Counted from the first letter of the stretch, positions 28,359 through 38,521 are shown. The stretch: 64,000 nucleotides of DNA from Dyella japonica A8 (GCF_000725385.1 NZ_CP008884.1:2294001-2358000); one strand, 5' to 3'. Numbers and translations are program-made. Notes: generated by a model from the sequence alone, not told the origin.

Positions 28359-31190
28359 ATGAACACGGTGATGCAGGGTTTGCGCTACCGCCGCGGGGCG
28401 GTGCTGGTGTGGCTGGCACTTGGCTTGGGCGCCTGTGGCGGCGGGGGCGGTGGAAACAGCAACACGCGACCGGCGCAGCCTCCGGCGGCGCCGCCGCCAG
28501 CGGCACCCCCGGCATCGTCGTCCTCGGTGCCACCGCCGCCCATCGATGCGCAGCTCAGCCTTACCAACACGTATGCCGCCCACAACGCCGGCTATACCGG
28601 CGCGGGCGTCATCATTGGCGTCGTGGATACCGGTGTGACGTCCACGCACCCCGCGCTGGCCGGGCGTGTGATCAAAGAACTGACCTACGTTGACCCGACC
28701 ACGAACAACCTCAAGGTGGACGACGTCAACGGCCACGGCACGTTCGTGGCGGAAATCGCGGCGGGCAAGCCGTTCGGACAGTTCGCCGGAGGCATCGCGA
28801 CGGGCGCGGACATCGTGTCGGCGCGCATCATCGCCGACAACGCGCCCGACGATAACGGTTCGACGCCACCGGCGCCGGTGACTTCGTCCGATGCCGTGCC
28901 GCTGGGCCAGGTCAATGCGGACCTGATCGCCAATGGCGTGAAGGTGATGAACAACTCCTGGGGCGGAATCAGCTGGAGTTCGACCGACACGGCCACCACG
29001 CAAGGTTTCCACGACGCGTACAGCCCCTTTATCAACAGCTGGGGCGGCCTGGTGGTGTTTGCGGCGGGCAACGACTCGCAGGCGAACCCGAGCACCATCG
29101 CCGCGCTGCCCAGCCTGGCGCCCGATCTGGAGAAGGGCTGGCTCACCGTCGTGGCGATCAACAGCAACAGCCCGACGCAACTGGACAGCTATTCCAACAA
29201 GTGCGGCATCGCGATGAACTACTGCCTGGGGGCCCCGGGCGACGTGATCGTGAGCGGCAAGAGCGACACCAGCACCGCCAACGAAACCTATTGGATCGTC
29301 GAAGGCACCTCGTTGGCCGCGCCGCAGGTATCGGGTGCGGCGGCGCTCGTGTGGCAGGCTTATCCATACTTCACCAATGACCTCGTGCGGCAGACCCTGC
29401 TGGGCACGGCCGACCCGCTGGGCGGTTCGCAACCCAATGCCACCTTTGGCTATGGCGAGCTCGATGTCGGCAAGGCGGTGAACGGGCCGGAGCAGTTCAA
29501 CTGGGGCGATGTCACGGTGAACTTCAGTGGCAGCTCCAACTGGAACAACCCCATTTCCGGCGCGGGTGGCCTGGTCAAGCAGGGCACCGGCACGCTCACG
29601 CTGACGCAACCCGCCAGCTATACCGGGCTGACTCAGGTGCAGGGCGGCATGCTGGTGGCCAAGTCACTGGCATCAAGCGTGAGCATCGGCGCGCAGGGCG
29701 TGGTGGCCGGCACGCCGTCGATCGGCGGATCGGTGACCAACCAGGGCGTGCTGGCCGTTGCCGGCAACGACGTCACGGTGGGCGGCAACTACGCGCAGCA
29801 AGGTGCAGGTCGGCTCGCCGTGTCGCTGGGGTCAGCCTTGCGCGTGACGGGCACGGCGTCGCTCAGCGGCGGTGACCTGTACGTCACCGGCATCAACCAG
29901 GGTTACGTGGCGAACTCGCATACGGACGTCCTGACGGCCAATGGCGGCATCTCCGGCACGTTCTCGGCATTGAACGTCGCCACCGGTGTGATGCTCAGCG
30001 CCACGCTCAACTACAACCCGACGGACGCGTGGTTGAACGTGAGCCAGGTGCAGGCATCTTCCGTTACCGGCATGACCTATACGCCGGCCTCGTTCGGCGC
30101 CGCGCAGCGCGTCGACCTTGCGTTCAACCAGATCAACGCGCAGGTGGGTTCCGGCACCACGGTGACCGGCAACCCGTTGCCGACGTCTTTCATCAACGGT
30201 GCGGCCAGCCTGCAACAGACCGCGAGCGTCAGCGCCTTGCAGCAGTCGTTGAGTTCGCTGTCCGGCCAGCTGCATGCGGCCAGCGCCGCGATGACCTTCG
30301 ATGCGATGGACGCCGGCACGCGCGCCCTGTCGCAACGCTTCGACCAGTTGGGCGACGTGTACGCCACGGGCGGCTGGACGCAGAGCCTGGGCAGCTACGG
30401 CAGCATGGGCCGCAGCGGGTACGACAACGTGGGCTACGACCTCAGTGGCTGGATGGTGGGCCAGGACCATCGCGTAGGCAGCAACGGCGTGCTTGGTTTC
30501 GCTGTGAGCCAGAGCCAGGATCTTGGACGGCTGGACGAATTCGCCGACCAGGGGCGCAGCCGCGCGGTCGAAGGCATGCTCTACGGCGGCATCGTGCAGA
30601 GCCAGTGGTATGCCCTGGGGCGCCTGGGCGTGGGTACGTATCGCGAAGACATGCGCCGTCATCTTGAACTGGGCAGCGATGTGGAAAGCGTCGCCAGCAA
30701 CGTCAACGGAACCTACGACGTCGCCTATGGGGAAAGCGGGTATCGCATGCGCTGGGGTGAGGTAAGCGTCACGCCCTACGTGAACCTGCAGTACGCCAAC
30801 ATCCGCACGGACGGCTTTGGCGAACTGGGTGGCGACGGCTTCGGCCTGAAGGCTGCCAGCCAGTCCATCGAACGCTGGCAGGGTGGTGCCGGCCTGCGCG
30901 CGGGGCGCGACTGGTCGCTATCGGGTGGAGGCCATCTCAGCCTGCAGGCGCACATGCTGTGGCAGGGCGCTTTCAGCATGCGGGGCGACGTGCTCGACGC
31001 GAGCTTCGCAGTGCTCAACCAATGGGCGCCCGTGGGCGGCATCGGCCTGTCACGGTATGGCGGTGATGCAGGCCTGAGCCTGGACTGGAGCATCTCGCAG
31101 CATTCCCGCCTGTCACTGGGCATGGACCAGTACGTTGCCCAGCATGAGCACGGCAAGATGGATACCCTCGCGTACCGCTTGTCGTTCTGA
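28359..31190 (+). CDS. Lipidated subtilisin-like autotransporter protease (NalP/SphB1-like)
   Basis: A 943-residue type V secreted serine protease. The N-terminus ends in a lipobox (LALGLGAC, Cys26) followed by a glycine run and a Pro-rich linker, as in the surface lipoprotein proteases SphB1 and NalP. The S8 peptidase domain (about 80-385) has all three catalytic motifs: VVDTGVTSTHP (Asp90), NGHGTFVAEIA (His) and GTSLAAPQVSGAA (Ser). A passenger-associated repeat, GAGGLVKQGTGTLTLTQPA, comes next, then a beta-helical stretch and a C-terminal barrel of about 270 residues ending DTLAYRLSF with the terminal Phe. It should cleave itself or other surface proteins. The ATG at 28359 gives the signal; the frame is open further upstream only through antisense of the thiolase gene. 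Confidence 0.92.
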   Translation: MNTVMQGLRYRRGAVLVWLALGLGACGGGGGGNSNTRPAQPPAAPPPAAPPASSSSVPPPPIDAQLSLTNTYAAHNAGYTGAGVIIGVVDTGVTSTHPALAGRVIKELTYVDPTTNNLKVDDVNGHGTFVAEIAAGKPFGQFAGGIATGADIVSARIIADNAPDDNGSTPPAPVTSSDAVPLGQVNADLIANGVKVMNNSWGGISWSSTDTATTQGFHDAYSPFINSWGGLVVFAAGNDSQANPSTIAALPSLAPDLEKGWLTVVAINSNSPTQLDSYSNKCGIAMNYCLGAPGDVIVSGKSDTSTANETYWIVEGTSLAAPQVSGAAALVWQAYPYFTNDLVRQTLLGTADPLGGSQPNATFGYGELDVGKAVNGPEQFNWGDVTVNFSGSSNWNNPISGAGGLVKQGTGTLTLTQPASYTGLTQVQGGMLVAKSLASSVSIGAQGVVAGTPSIGGSVTNQGVLAVAGNDVTVGGNYAQQGAGRLAVSLGSALRVTGTASLSGGDLYVTGINQGYVANSHTDVLTANGGISGTFSALNVATGVMLSATLNYNPTDAWLNVSQVQASSVTGMTYTPASFGAAQRVDLAFNQINAQVGSGTTVTGNPLPTSFINGAASLQQTASVSALQQSLSSLSGQLHAASAAMTFDAMDAGTRALSQRFDQLGDVYATGGWTQSLGSYGSMGRSGYDNVGYDLSGWMVGQDHRVGSNGVLGFAVSQSQDLGRLDEFADQGRSRAVEGMLYGGIVQSQWYALGRLGVGTYREDMRRHLELGSDVESVASNVNGTYDVAYGESGYRMRWGEVSVTPYVNLQYANIRTDGFGELGGDGFGLKAASQSIERWQGGAGLRAGRDWSLSGGGHLSLQAHMLWQGAFSMRGDVLDASFAVLNQWAPVGGIGLSRYGGDAGLSLDWSISQHSRLSLGMDQYVAQHEHGKMDTLAYRLSF

Positions 31191-31353
31191 TCCATCCGCC
31201 GATCGCCAGGGCAGGATGATGCAGCCGTCCGTGCTTCAGGAGGCGGACGGCTGGCTTGTGGCGAGGTGCAAGACATGTCGGCGGAAGCTTGTGCGAGGAC
31301 GACCGAAGGAGGCGCACGCGGATGCGGGAAGCGATCCGCCGGTTTGCCGGGGG

Positions 31354-32382
31354 GTGAGGGGCACAATCTGGCCTCATCGTTCCATCAGTGCCGTCATCCC
31401 GGCGCAGGCCGGGATCCAGTTTCTGTAGTGGTCGGTCGTCGCCTCGAGCGATCCCGCGATCGGGCCGCTTACGCAGCGGGCGTTTCGACCTTCTGCCGAC
31501 GACGCGAAGCTAGTCCCGTGGGAAGGCCGAGTCACTTTTCTTTTGCTGGCCCAAAAGAAAAGTAACCCAAAGAAAATGGCCTTGAGAGCCAGAGCTGGCA
31601 GCATTCCGGTGGGATAAGCCAGAGCGGCTGAGGAACGTTGCTGCTTGGCAACCTCCGCCGCTACACCGCGGGTACTGCCTAGCGCTTCGCAACGCGCCGA
31701 TGCGGCGAGGACTTAACGCGGAGCGTGGTGCCGCGATGCGGAACCTTCTTCCTTGGCCCTAGGTCGGTCACGTTGAACATCCCCTGTCGCTCGTCCTCTC
31801 TCTCCCGAGAGAGGACTGGGGTGAGCACCGAGGCACCCCTCCTCTGTAGGAGCGCACCCTGTGCGCGACAAGCCTACGAAGCGGTGATGACGGAACCCTG
31901 CGGTCGCGCACTGGGTGCGCTCCTACAAGGAGGGGGCCCGCCAGGTCGAACGAACCGTCATGCGCGACGCCGCGATGTGCCGCGCAGCGGCACGAGCCGT
32001 CAGCTTGTCGCTCTTGCTCTCCCCGGGCCCCGTATGAGGCGGCGGGCGGGTGGAGATCAGGCCCCGCAGGGGTGCCAGGGAGGGATCCCTGGCACTTTTC
32101 GTCGGGGCAGGATGCCCCGTCGAAAAGCCCGGAACCCGGCCGCGTACCTGGAGGGCGAAGCCCGGAAGGCGCCTCATCCGGGGGGCCCTTCTCTTTGGTT
32201 ACTTTCTCTTGGGCAAGCAAGAGAAAGTGACCCGGCCTCCGGCAGGAGGTCGGAACGCCCGCTGCGTAAGCGGCCAGGTCGCGGAAGCACAGCAACCGAA
32301 GGCCCAGAGCAAAGTCACTGGATCCCCGCTTTCGCGGGGATGACGGTTTCTGTGAAACGGTGAGGCTAGGTTGCCCCTTCAC
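31354..32382. repeat. Composite non-coding repeat, copy 1
   Basis: Fills most of the 1322-base gap between the autotransporter and liuA. From left to right: terminal sequence GTGAGGGGCACAATCTGGCC (31354), a CGTCATCC..GGATCCAG REP arm, hairpins CCGCTTACGCAGCGG and ACTTTTCTTTTG/CAAAAGAAAAGT (about 31465-31570), an internal segment with CGCTTCGCAACGCGCCGATG (31682 onward), a REP palindrome (31845-31927), a multi-hairpin module starting GGCGGGCGGGTGGAGATCAG (32040) and the inverted right end finishing near 32382. A 23-base insertion related to the 27-base insertion of the other copies sits at about 31500-31522. No gene is seen. Confidence 0.85.
31845..31927. repeat. REP palindrome inside composite copy 1
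   Basis: TGTAGGAGCGCACCCTGTGC at 31845 is matched by the inverse GCACTGGGTGCGCTCCTACA ending at 31927. This long inverted repeat recurs at 36542-36624, 41954-42034, 52974-53053, 53083-53165, 58002-58084 and twice at 59449-59645. Confidence 0.88.
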
Positions 32383-32512
32383 TCCAACCCTTTTCCCGCT
32401 ACCCCAAGCCACAACCAAGCATGACCGCCCCGCACCCCGCAGGGACCGACGAACCATGCTTCAAAGCGCTTCAGCGCCGATCTCTCCCCTCAGCAGGAAG
32501 AAACCACACCCC

Positions 32513-33670
32513 TCACGCCTTGCCGTGAAACAACTCGCGCCCGATCAACATCCGGCGGATCTCGTTCGTACCCGCGCCGATCTCATATAGCTTCGCATCG
32601 CGCAGCAAACGACCTGCCGGGAACTCGTTGATATAGCCGTTGCCGCCCAGCGTCTGGATGGCTTCGAGCGCCACCTTCACCGCGTTCTGCGAGGCGTTGA
32701 GCAGGCAGGCGGCGGGGTCGATGCGGGATTTCACGTTGTTGTCGAACTGCTGGGCCACCATGTAGGCGAAACCACGCGAGCTCTGCAGCGCGGTGTACAT
32801 GTCGGCGATCTTCGCCTGCATCACGCCGAAGGTGCCGATGGGTGCGTTGAACTGCTTGCGTTCGCGCACGTAGGGCAGGGAAATATCCAGCGCCGCCTGC
32901 ATCAGGCCGATGGGGCCGCCTGACAGCACGAGGCGTTCGGTGTCCAGGCCGCTCATCAGCACGCGCACGCCTTCGTTCACTTCACCCACGATGTTCTCTT
33001 CGGGGATTTCGCAATCCTCGAATACCAGTTCGCAGGTGTTGGAGCCGCGCATGCCGAGCTTGTCGAGTTTCTGCGCGGTGCTGAAACCCTTCATGCCCTT
33101 TTCGATGATGAAGGCCGTCATGCAGCGGCTGCCGGCGGGACGCGGTGCGGTGCGCATGTAGACCAGCAGCACGTCGGCATCGGGGCCGTTGGTGATCCAC
33201 ATCTTGGAGCCGTTGGCGACCCACACGTCGCCCTTCTTTTCCGCCTTGCAGCTCATCGAGCCGACCACGTCGGAGCCGGCGCCCGGTTCACTCATTGCCA
33301 GTGCGCCGACGTACTCGCCGGAGCACAGTTTCGGGATGTACTTGCGACGCTGCGCTTCGTTGCCGTTGTGGAAAATGTTCTGCACGCACAGGTTGGAATG
33401 CGCGCCATAGGAAAGGCCGACCGAGCCGGAGGCGCGGGAGATTTCCTCCATCGCCACCATGTGGGCGAGGAAGCCCATGCCGCTGCCGCCGTACTCCTCC
33501 GGAATGGTGATGCCGAGCAGGCCCATGTCGCCGAACTTGCGCCACAAGTCGGCAGGGAACAGGTTTTCGCGATCGATATGGTCGGCACGGGGGGCGATCT
33601 CCTTCTCGGAAAACGCGTGCACGCTTTCGCGCAGCAGATCGATCTCTTCACCCAGCGGGAACGGACGCAT
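32513..33670 (-). CDS. liuA: Isovaleryl-CoA dehydrogenase
   Basis: FAD enzyme oxidising isovaleryl-CoA to 3-methylcrotonyl-CoA, passing electrons to ETF. The 385-residue acyl-CoA dehydrogenase has [35 protein letters not shown], the flavin-binding [17 protein letters not shown] and [16 protein letters not shown], and [20 protein letters not shown] plus [19 protein letters not shown]. The last blocks match isovaleryl-CoA dehydrogenases closely. The catalytic glutamate in this subgroup lies in the [10 protein letters not shown] region. The ATG at 33668-33670 gives the normal N-terminus; the frame extends 24 codons further without a ribosome site. It heads the dispersed liu series and is followed immediately by composite repeat copy 1. 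Confidence 0.92.
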   Translation of the reverse strand: MRPFPLGEEIDLLRESVHAFSEKEIAPRADHIDRENLFPADLWRKFGDMGLLGITIPEEYGGSGMGFLAHMVAMEEISRASGSVGLSYGAHSNLCVQNIFHNGNEAQRRKYIPKLCSGEYVGALAMSEPGAGSDVVGSMSCKAEKKGDVWVANGSKMWITNGPDADVLLVYMRTAPRPAGSRCMTAFIIEKGMKGFSTAQKLDKLGMRGSNTCELVFEDCEIPEENIVGEVNEGVRVLMSGLDTERLVLSGGPIGLMQAALDISLPYVRERKQFNAPIGTFGVMQAKIADMYTALQSSRGFAYMVAQQFDNNVKSRIDPAACLLNASQNAVKVALEAIQTLGGNGYINEFPAGRLLRDAKLYEIGAGTNEIRRMLIGRELFHGKA

Positions 33671-33799
33671 ACCAACAACTCCACCATTGCAGAAGAAGGC
33701 AATGGTACCGCGCCGTTCGTGACAAGCCGTTGCGCGACGCACAACCGTCAGCCTGGTTTCAGGCGCTGCGCGTGCTGTTAACCGTTTGTATATCCATAT

Positions 33800-35950
33800 T
33801 CAGGCGGGCTCCAGCGCGTCGGCCAGCTCTGCCAGCAGGTCGCGCTGGACCAGCACCTGCATCAACTGCCCCAGCACGAGCCGGGTCGTATCGTCGGTGG
33901 CCTGCGCCGCCAGCGGTTCCAGCCATGCGGCGTCGTCCGTCGCGGTCTGCGCGGTGAGTCCGTTCGCCAGTGCATCGCCGAATTGCGCCAGCGCGTCGAC
34001 CGCGACCTTGCCGGCCCTGGCCACCGCATCGCGTGCAGCCGGGGAGGCGATGGCCTCCCGGTTCGCGCCAAGCGCGGAAAGCTGGCCCAGCAAGGTGTGT
34101 GCCGCGGACAGAAAACGCAGCAGTGTTTCCGTGCCGCGCCGGTGCCGTCCGGGCTCGCGCAGCATGTTGGCGAGCACGGTGCTCAACATGGCATTCGCGT
34201 TGTGCGCGTCGCGCCGTGCAATGCGGTAGTCCAGGTCGTCGCGTCGGCCGCTGCCGTACTGGCGCATGATCTGCTCCAGGTAACGTGCATCGCTGCGCAC
34301 CATGTCCGCCAGCACGTCGTCGAAGCGGCGGCCCTGCCAGTCGGGCAGCACGAATCTCATGGCGAGCGCGGCGATGGCGGTGCCGATCAGTGTGTCGAGC
34401 AGGCGCGGCCACATCACGTCATAGCCGCTGCCGACCTGGTTGAAGCAGAGCACCACGAACAGGGTGATGGCGGCGGTGGCCGTGGTGTAGCGGCGCAGGC
34501 GCGTGGCGAAGAACACCACACCGGAGAGCACCATCAGCAGCATTTGCCACGGACCAAAAGGCGCGAGCCGGAGTGTCGCCCAGCCAAGCACGAGGCCGGC
34601 GATGGTGCCCGCCACGCGCTGCGCGAGCCGCCTGCGCGTCGCGCCATAACTGGGCTGACAGACCAGCAGGGTGGTCAGCAAGATCCAGTAGCCATGGGTG
34701 GGATGCACCGCGTGCAGCACGGCGTAACCGACCAGCAGGGCCAGCCCCAGCCGCAGCGCGTGCCGGAAGCGGAATGAACGCGGCGTCAGCTGCATACGGA
34801 TGCGTTCCCACGCGTCGCGCCATGTCTGGGGCTCGGGGTTTTGCAGCACGCGTTCCTGCCTGTTGCCTGGCAGCTCCCCTGGGGTGTCGTTTGCCAGCTG
34901 CTGCTGGATGGCAGCGACATTGCGGATCAGCGCGTCGAGCGCCCGCAGCAGATGGGCGGCGGGAGGATGCGGCTGCTCGCGCAAGGCCGCCAACGCGCCA
35001 TGCAGGTCCTGCACCGTCGCTTCGCTCAGGATGTTGGCGGCGGGGCGGGTCTGCAGGCGCAGGGCGCTCGCGCGCTGTCGGCAGGTGCCTGCCTCCAGTC
35101 GCAGCAGGTGCTCGCAGCGAAACAGCACATCGCTGTGGAACAACGCGTCGACAAGCGCGTCGTAGGGGTAGTGGGCGGAGCTGATGCGTTCGTGGATGTC
35201 CTGCGCAAGGAAGTACATCTGCAGGCGCGTCGCCGTCGCGCCTCGTGGGCGTCGGGCACCGATGCGGTCCACCAGCATCAGCCGCGTGTCGTTGAGCGCA
35301 TCGACCACGCGTTCGTTCTGCATCGCCAGCGACCATTGCATCGCTTCGCGATCGACGCCGTGGACAGGGGTGAAAAGTGCGGCTTTGCCTTCCAGGTAAT
35401 CCGCGAGCGCATCGAACAGCCGAGCCAGCGACAGGCGCAATGCCTGCTGCGGGGCCAGGATGCTCCACAGCAGGGAGAGCACGCCGTACCAGGCAGCGCC
35501 TGCCAGCAGGAGCAGCGGCTGGTACCACCACGGGCCGGCGTGGGCCTGGTCCGTGCCTATCATGGTGTAGACGGCGAGCAGCAGCGTGGCTCCCGCAACG
35601 GTCGCATAGCGCTCGCTGGCCGCGCCCAGCATCACCAGGGCGAAGGTGGAGAGCGGCAATCCGATAGCAAACAGCACGGGATAGTGGAACAGCCATTGCA
35701 CGGAGAACGCGGAGATGGCGAAGCAGGCCAGCGTCAGCAGCAAGGTGGTGAGGCGATTGCGCCAGTGGTCTTCGGTTTCGGCGAGGGCGCAGGCGATGAC
35801 GCCGAGCAGGATGGAGACGACGTCGTTGATGCGGCCGCTGCCGTAGCTCCAGGCTGCCGCGCCACCCAGCGCGAGGAGTACGCGCACGCATTCGGCGTAG
35901 CGGTCGGAGCCGCGGAGGCGGCGCCAGCGGTGGGTGAGGGAGGTGGGCAT
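33800..35950 (-). CDS. FUSC-family inner-membrane protein (YccS/YhfK-like)
   Basis: A 716-residue membrane protein with two hydrophobic blocks, each of about six helices, at about residues 20-165 (SILLGVIACALAETE, LLLTLACFAISAFSVQWLF and others) and 390-520 (LRLGLALLVGYAVLHAV, TTLLVCQPSYGATRRRLAQRV, GTIAGLVLGWATL). The segment CQPSYGATRRRLAQRVAGT is the FUSC signature. Cytoplasmic helical domains lie between and after. Relatives (YccS, AaeB) are putative exporters or aromatic-acid efflux components; the substrate is unknown. It lies 129 bases upstream of liuA on the same strand; no periplasmic adaptor gene is adjacent. Confidence 0.87.
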   Translation of the reverse strand: MPTSLTHRWRRLRGSDRYAECVRVLLALGGAAAWSYGSGRINDVVSILLGVIACALAETEDHWRNRLTTLLLTLACFAISAFSVQWLFHYPVLFAIGLPLSTFALVMLGAASERYATVAGATLLLAVYTMIGTDQAHAGPWWYQPLLLLAGAAWYGVLSLLWSILAPQQALRLSLARLFDALADYLEGKAALFTPVHGVDREAMQWSLAMQNERVVDALNDTRLMLVDRIGARRPRGATATRLQMYFLAQDIHERISSAHYPYDALVDALFHSDVLFRCEHLLRLEAGTCRQRASALRLQTRPAANILSEATVQDLHGALAALREQPHPPAAHLLRALDALIRNVAAIQQQLANDTPGELPGNRQERVLQNPEPQTWRDAWERIRMQLTPRSFRFRHALRLGLALLVGYAVLHAVHPTHGYWILLTTLLVCQPSYGATRRRLAQRVAGTIAGLVLGWATLRLAPFGPWQMLLMVLSGVVFFATRLRRYTTATAAITLFVVLCFNQVGSGYDVMWPRLLDTLIGTAIAALAMRFVLPDWQGRRFDDVLADMVRSDARYLEQIMRQYGSGRRDDLDYRIARRDAHNANAMLSTVLANMLREPGRHRRGTETLLRFLSAAHTLLGQLSALGANREAIASPAARDAVARAGKVAVDALAQFGDALANGLTAQTATDDAAWLEPLAAQATDDTTRLVLGQLMQVLVQRDLLAELADALEPA

Positions 35951-36125
35951 GGGGGGAGCATACGATGTCGTTGCTCTTTTTTAGGTGCTCACTTTGTGTG
36001 CGGTCGCGGGATGGGGCCTGGGTGAATGGTTGTTGGGAGGTTTTCTTGTTCTGCGGGAAGGGGCTGCTGGGGGAATGACATGCGCGGAGCGCATGCGGGC
36101 AGTTCAGCTCCATCGTCCTTTCGGG

Positions 36126-37127
36126 GTGAGGGGCAATCTAGCCTCACGACTTCCTAAGCACCGTCATCCCGGCGCAGGCCGGGATCCAGTGACTTTGCGT
36201 TTGGTCTTCGCCTCGTGCGTGACCGCGATCTGGCCGCTTACGCAGCGGGCGTTTCGACCTTCTGCCGAAGGCCGAGTCACTTTTCTTTTGCTGGCCCAAA
36301 GATCCCACGGGGACTAGCTTCGCGTCGAAAGTAACCCAAAGAAAATGGCCTGAAGAGCCAGAGCTGGCAGCATTCCGATGGGATAAACCCGAACTGTCGA
36401 GGAACGTTGCTGCATGGCAACCTCCTCCTCTACACAGCAGGTACTTCCAAGCGCTTCGCAACGCGCCATGGCGATGAGGACTTAAAGCGGCGCCTCGCTT
36501 CACTTTGGCCCTGACGGGACCCGCACGGCCGCCCGCTTTTCTGTGGGAGCGCACCCTGTGCGCGACAAGCCAACGGAGCGGTGAGTACGAGACACCGCAG
36601 TCGCGCACAGGGTGCGCTCCCACAAGAGTCCCGCGACCTTGGGATGCTCCGCTGACGGCTCGGGCTCTTGCTTCGGCTTTTGGCTTTTGACTTACCGGGT
36701 CCCCGTATGACGCGGCGGGCGGGTGGAGATCAGGCCCCGCAGGGGAGCCAGGGATGGATCCCTGGCACTTTTCGTCGGGGCAGGAGCCCCGTCGAAAAGC
36801 CCGGAACCCGTCCGCGAACCTGGATGGCCAAAGGCCCAGAAGGCGCGTCATCCGGGTGGCCTTTTCTTTTGGTTACTTTCGACGCGAAGCTAGTCCCCGT
36901 GGGATCTTTGGGCAAGCAAAGAAAAGTGACCCGGCCTCCGGCAGCAGTTCGGAAGCTCGCGGCAGGCGAGCCAAGTCGCGGGAGCGCCTGAGGCGACAAC
37001 CGACCACTATCACTACTGGATGACCAGCCTCCGGCTGTTGTGAAGCGCCTCCGACCCTTGCCCCTTTTCGGGGTGCGCCGGGATGAAGGCTGAAGAACGA
37101 AACGGTGAGGCCAGGTTGCCCCATCAC
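36126..37127. repeat. Composite non-coding repeat, copy 2
   Basis: Same order and orientation as copy 1, in the 1355-base gap between leucine dehydrogenase and the FUSC gene: left end GTGAGGGGCAATCTAGCCTC (36126), hairpins with CGCTTACGCAGCGGGCGTTT (36235 onward), internal segment (CGCTTCGCAACGCGCCATGG from 36452), REP (36542-36624), multi-hairpin module GGCGGGCGGGTGGAGATCAG (36715 onward), inverted right end to 37127 (GGCCAGGTTGCCCCATCAC). The 27-base insertion GATCCCACGGGGACTAGCTT(CGCGTCG) is present in both the left (36301-36327) and right (36880-36906, inverse) hairpin arms. No gene is seen. Confidence 0.87.
36542..36624. repeat. REP palindrome inside composite copy 2
   Basis: TGTGGGAGCGCACCCTGTGC at 36542 pairs with GCGCACAGGGTGCGCTCCCA, ending at 36624. 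It belongs to the same REP family as 31845-31927 and lies at the same place within the composite. Confidence 0.88.
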
Positions 37128-37252
37128 CCCAACCCTCTCCTCACTCCCCAACGCCGCCCGCATCCACGGCTGCTCCCAAGTACCCCAACGGAACGCGCGG
37201 GCAAAAGCCCCCATACCGCCGACACCAAACACCAAACCCCGCTAAAAACACC

Positions 37253-37283
37253 CAAAAAAACGCCGGCACGAGGCCGGCGTTTT
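37253..37283 (-). terminator. Rho-independent terminator of leucine dehydrogenase gene
   Basis: Stem ACGCCGGC/GCCGGCGT (37260-37267 with 37273-37280) and loop ACGAG; on the minus strand the stem is followed by a run of seven T. It ends 23 bases after the leucine dehydrogenase stop codon. Confidence 0.92.
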
Positions 37284-37305
37284 CATCAAACCAACACCCT
37301 GAAAC

Positions 37306-38409
37306 TTACTGACCGCGCATGCGGCCAGCAAAGCGCGGACCGTGGTCACCCATGGTCGGCAGCTTGATCTTGCCGATGGCATCGATGCGCTCTTCGGCCA
37401 GGCGGTCGGCGGCCTTGTAGGTCGGCACGCCCTGCGTCTTCGAGATTTCGAAGATGCGGCCCAGGTTGTAGTAGATCGTGCGCATCATGCGCATGGCGCG
37501 TTCGCGGTTGTAACCGTCGATTTCCAGCGAGACGTTCATCACGCCGCCCGCGTTCACGGCATAGTCCGGGGCGTACAGCACGCCGCGACGCTGCAGTTCG
37601 TCGCCGATGGCGTCGGTGGCGAGCTGGTTGTTGGCCGCGCCGCAGATGATCTTGGCCTTGATGCGGTCAATGGTCTGCTCGTTGAGCGTGCCGCCCAGCG
37701 CGCACGGCGAGTACACGTCGGCGTCGACGTCGTAGATCTCGTCCAGGCCCACGGCTTCGCAGCCCAGTTCGTCGACGCAGCGCTGCACGGCATCCTTGTT
37801 GATGTCGGTGACGAACACCTTGGCGCCCTGTTCGCGCAGCAGCTTGATGAACTCGCTGCCCACGTGGCCGCAGCCCTGCACGGCGTAGCTGTACTTGCCC
37901 ACGTCTTCGTTGCCGTGCTTGACCTGCAGCGCGGCCATCAGGCCCTGCAGGGTGCCGAACGCGGTGAACGGCGACGGGTCGCCGGAGCCGCCGTGCACCT
38001 GGTGCACGCCGGTCACGTATTCGGTTTCACGGAACACGTATTCCATGTCGTTGACGTCGATGCCGACGTCTTCGGCCGTGATGTAGCGGCCGTTGAGCGA
38101 GTTGACGAAGCGGCCGAACGCGCGGAACAGCGCCTCGGACTTGTCCTTGCTCGGGTCGCCGATGATGACGGCCTTGCCACCGCCCAGGTTCAGGCCGGCC
38201 ACGGCGTTCTTGTAGGTCATGCCGCGGGACAGGCGCAGCACGTCGTTCACCGCGTCCTGCTCGCTCTTGTACGGCCACATGCGCAGGCCGCCGAGCGAGG
38301 GGCCCAGCACCGTGTTGTGGATCGCGATGATGGCCTTCAGGCCGGCGTCCTGGTTGTGGCAGAAGACGACTTCTTCGTGACCCGTTTTGGCGATGGTTTC
38401 GAAAATCAT
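37306..38409 (-). CDS. ldh: Leucine (Glu/Leu/Phe/Val-type) dehydrogenase
   Basis: NAD-dependent oxidative deaminase for leucine, valine and isoleucine, giving the branched 2-oxo acids that feed the liu pathway and IcmF. The 367-residue protein has the substrate-binding GGLRMWPYKSEQDAV and GMTYKNAVAGLNLGGGKAV (with the catalytic lysine), DVGIDVNDMEYV, the Rossmann motif YAVQGCGHVGSEF, and ICGAANNQLAT and YAPDYAVNAGGVMNVS near the C-terminal half, all typical of leucine dehydrogenases of this length. Phenylalanine dehydrogenase is the main alternative. It has its own strong terminator and is bounded upstream by the terminator of the permease gene, so it is a single-gene unit. Confidence 0.9.
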   Translation of the reverse strand: MIFETIAKTGHEEVVFCHNQDAGLKAIIAIHNTVLGPSLGGLRMWPYKSEQDAVNDVLRLSRGMTYKNAVAGLNLGGGKAVIIGDPSKDKSEALFRAFGRFVNSLNGRYITAEDVGIDVNDMEYVFRETEYVTGVHQVHGGSGDPSPFTAFGTLQGLMAALQVKHGNEDVGKYSYAVQGCGHVGSEFIKLLREQGAKVFVTDINKDAVQRCVDELGCEAVGLDEIYDVDADVYSPCALGGTLNEQTIDRIKAKIICGAANNQLATDAIGDELQRRGVLYAPDYAVNAGGVMNVSLEIDGYNRERAMRMMRTIYYNLGRIFEISKTQGVPTYKAADRLAEERIDAIGKIKLPTMGDHGPRFAGRMRGQ

Positions 38410-38521
38410 TGGAACGGAGACTCCACGTTTGGCGGTGCTGTGGGGACGGGCATCCGCAGGAATGGAGGCGGGGTTCGATCCAGTGCGGCCCCGCCAGGAC
38501 TAACAACTAAAGCCTTAAAGT

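Noticed and set aside
31354..32382. Possible small proteins in the composite repeat (frames reading RSKRPLRKRPD or its relatives)
   Set aside because: The same frames recur in every copy of the repeat, in both orientations, without ribosome sites or conserved starts; they reflect the repeat DNA, not genes.
36301..36327. Sequencing adapter or vector contamination as origin of the 27-base insert
   Set aside because: It occurs at several distant places with natural base differences (AGCTT versus AATTT), which contamination would not show. Read support was not available to me, so this is a judgement.
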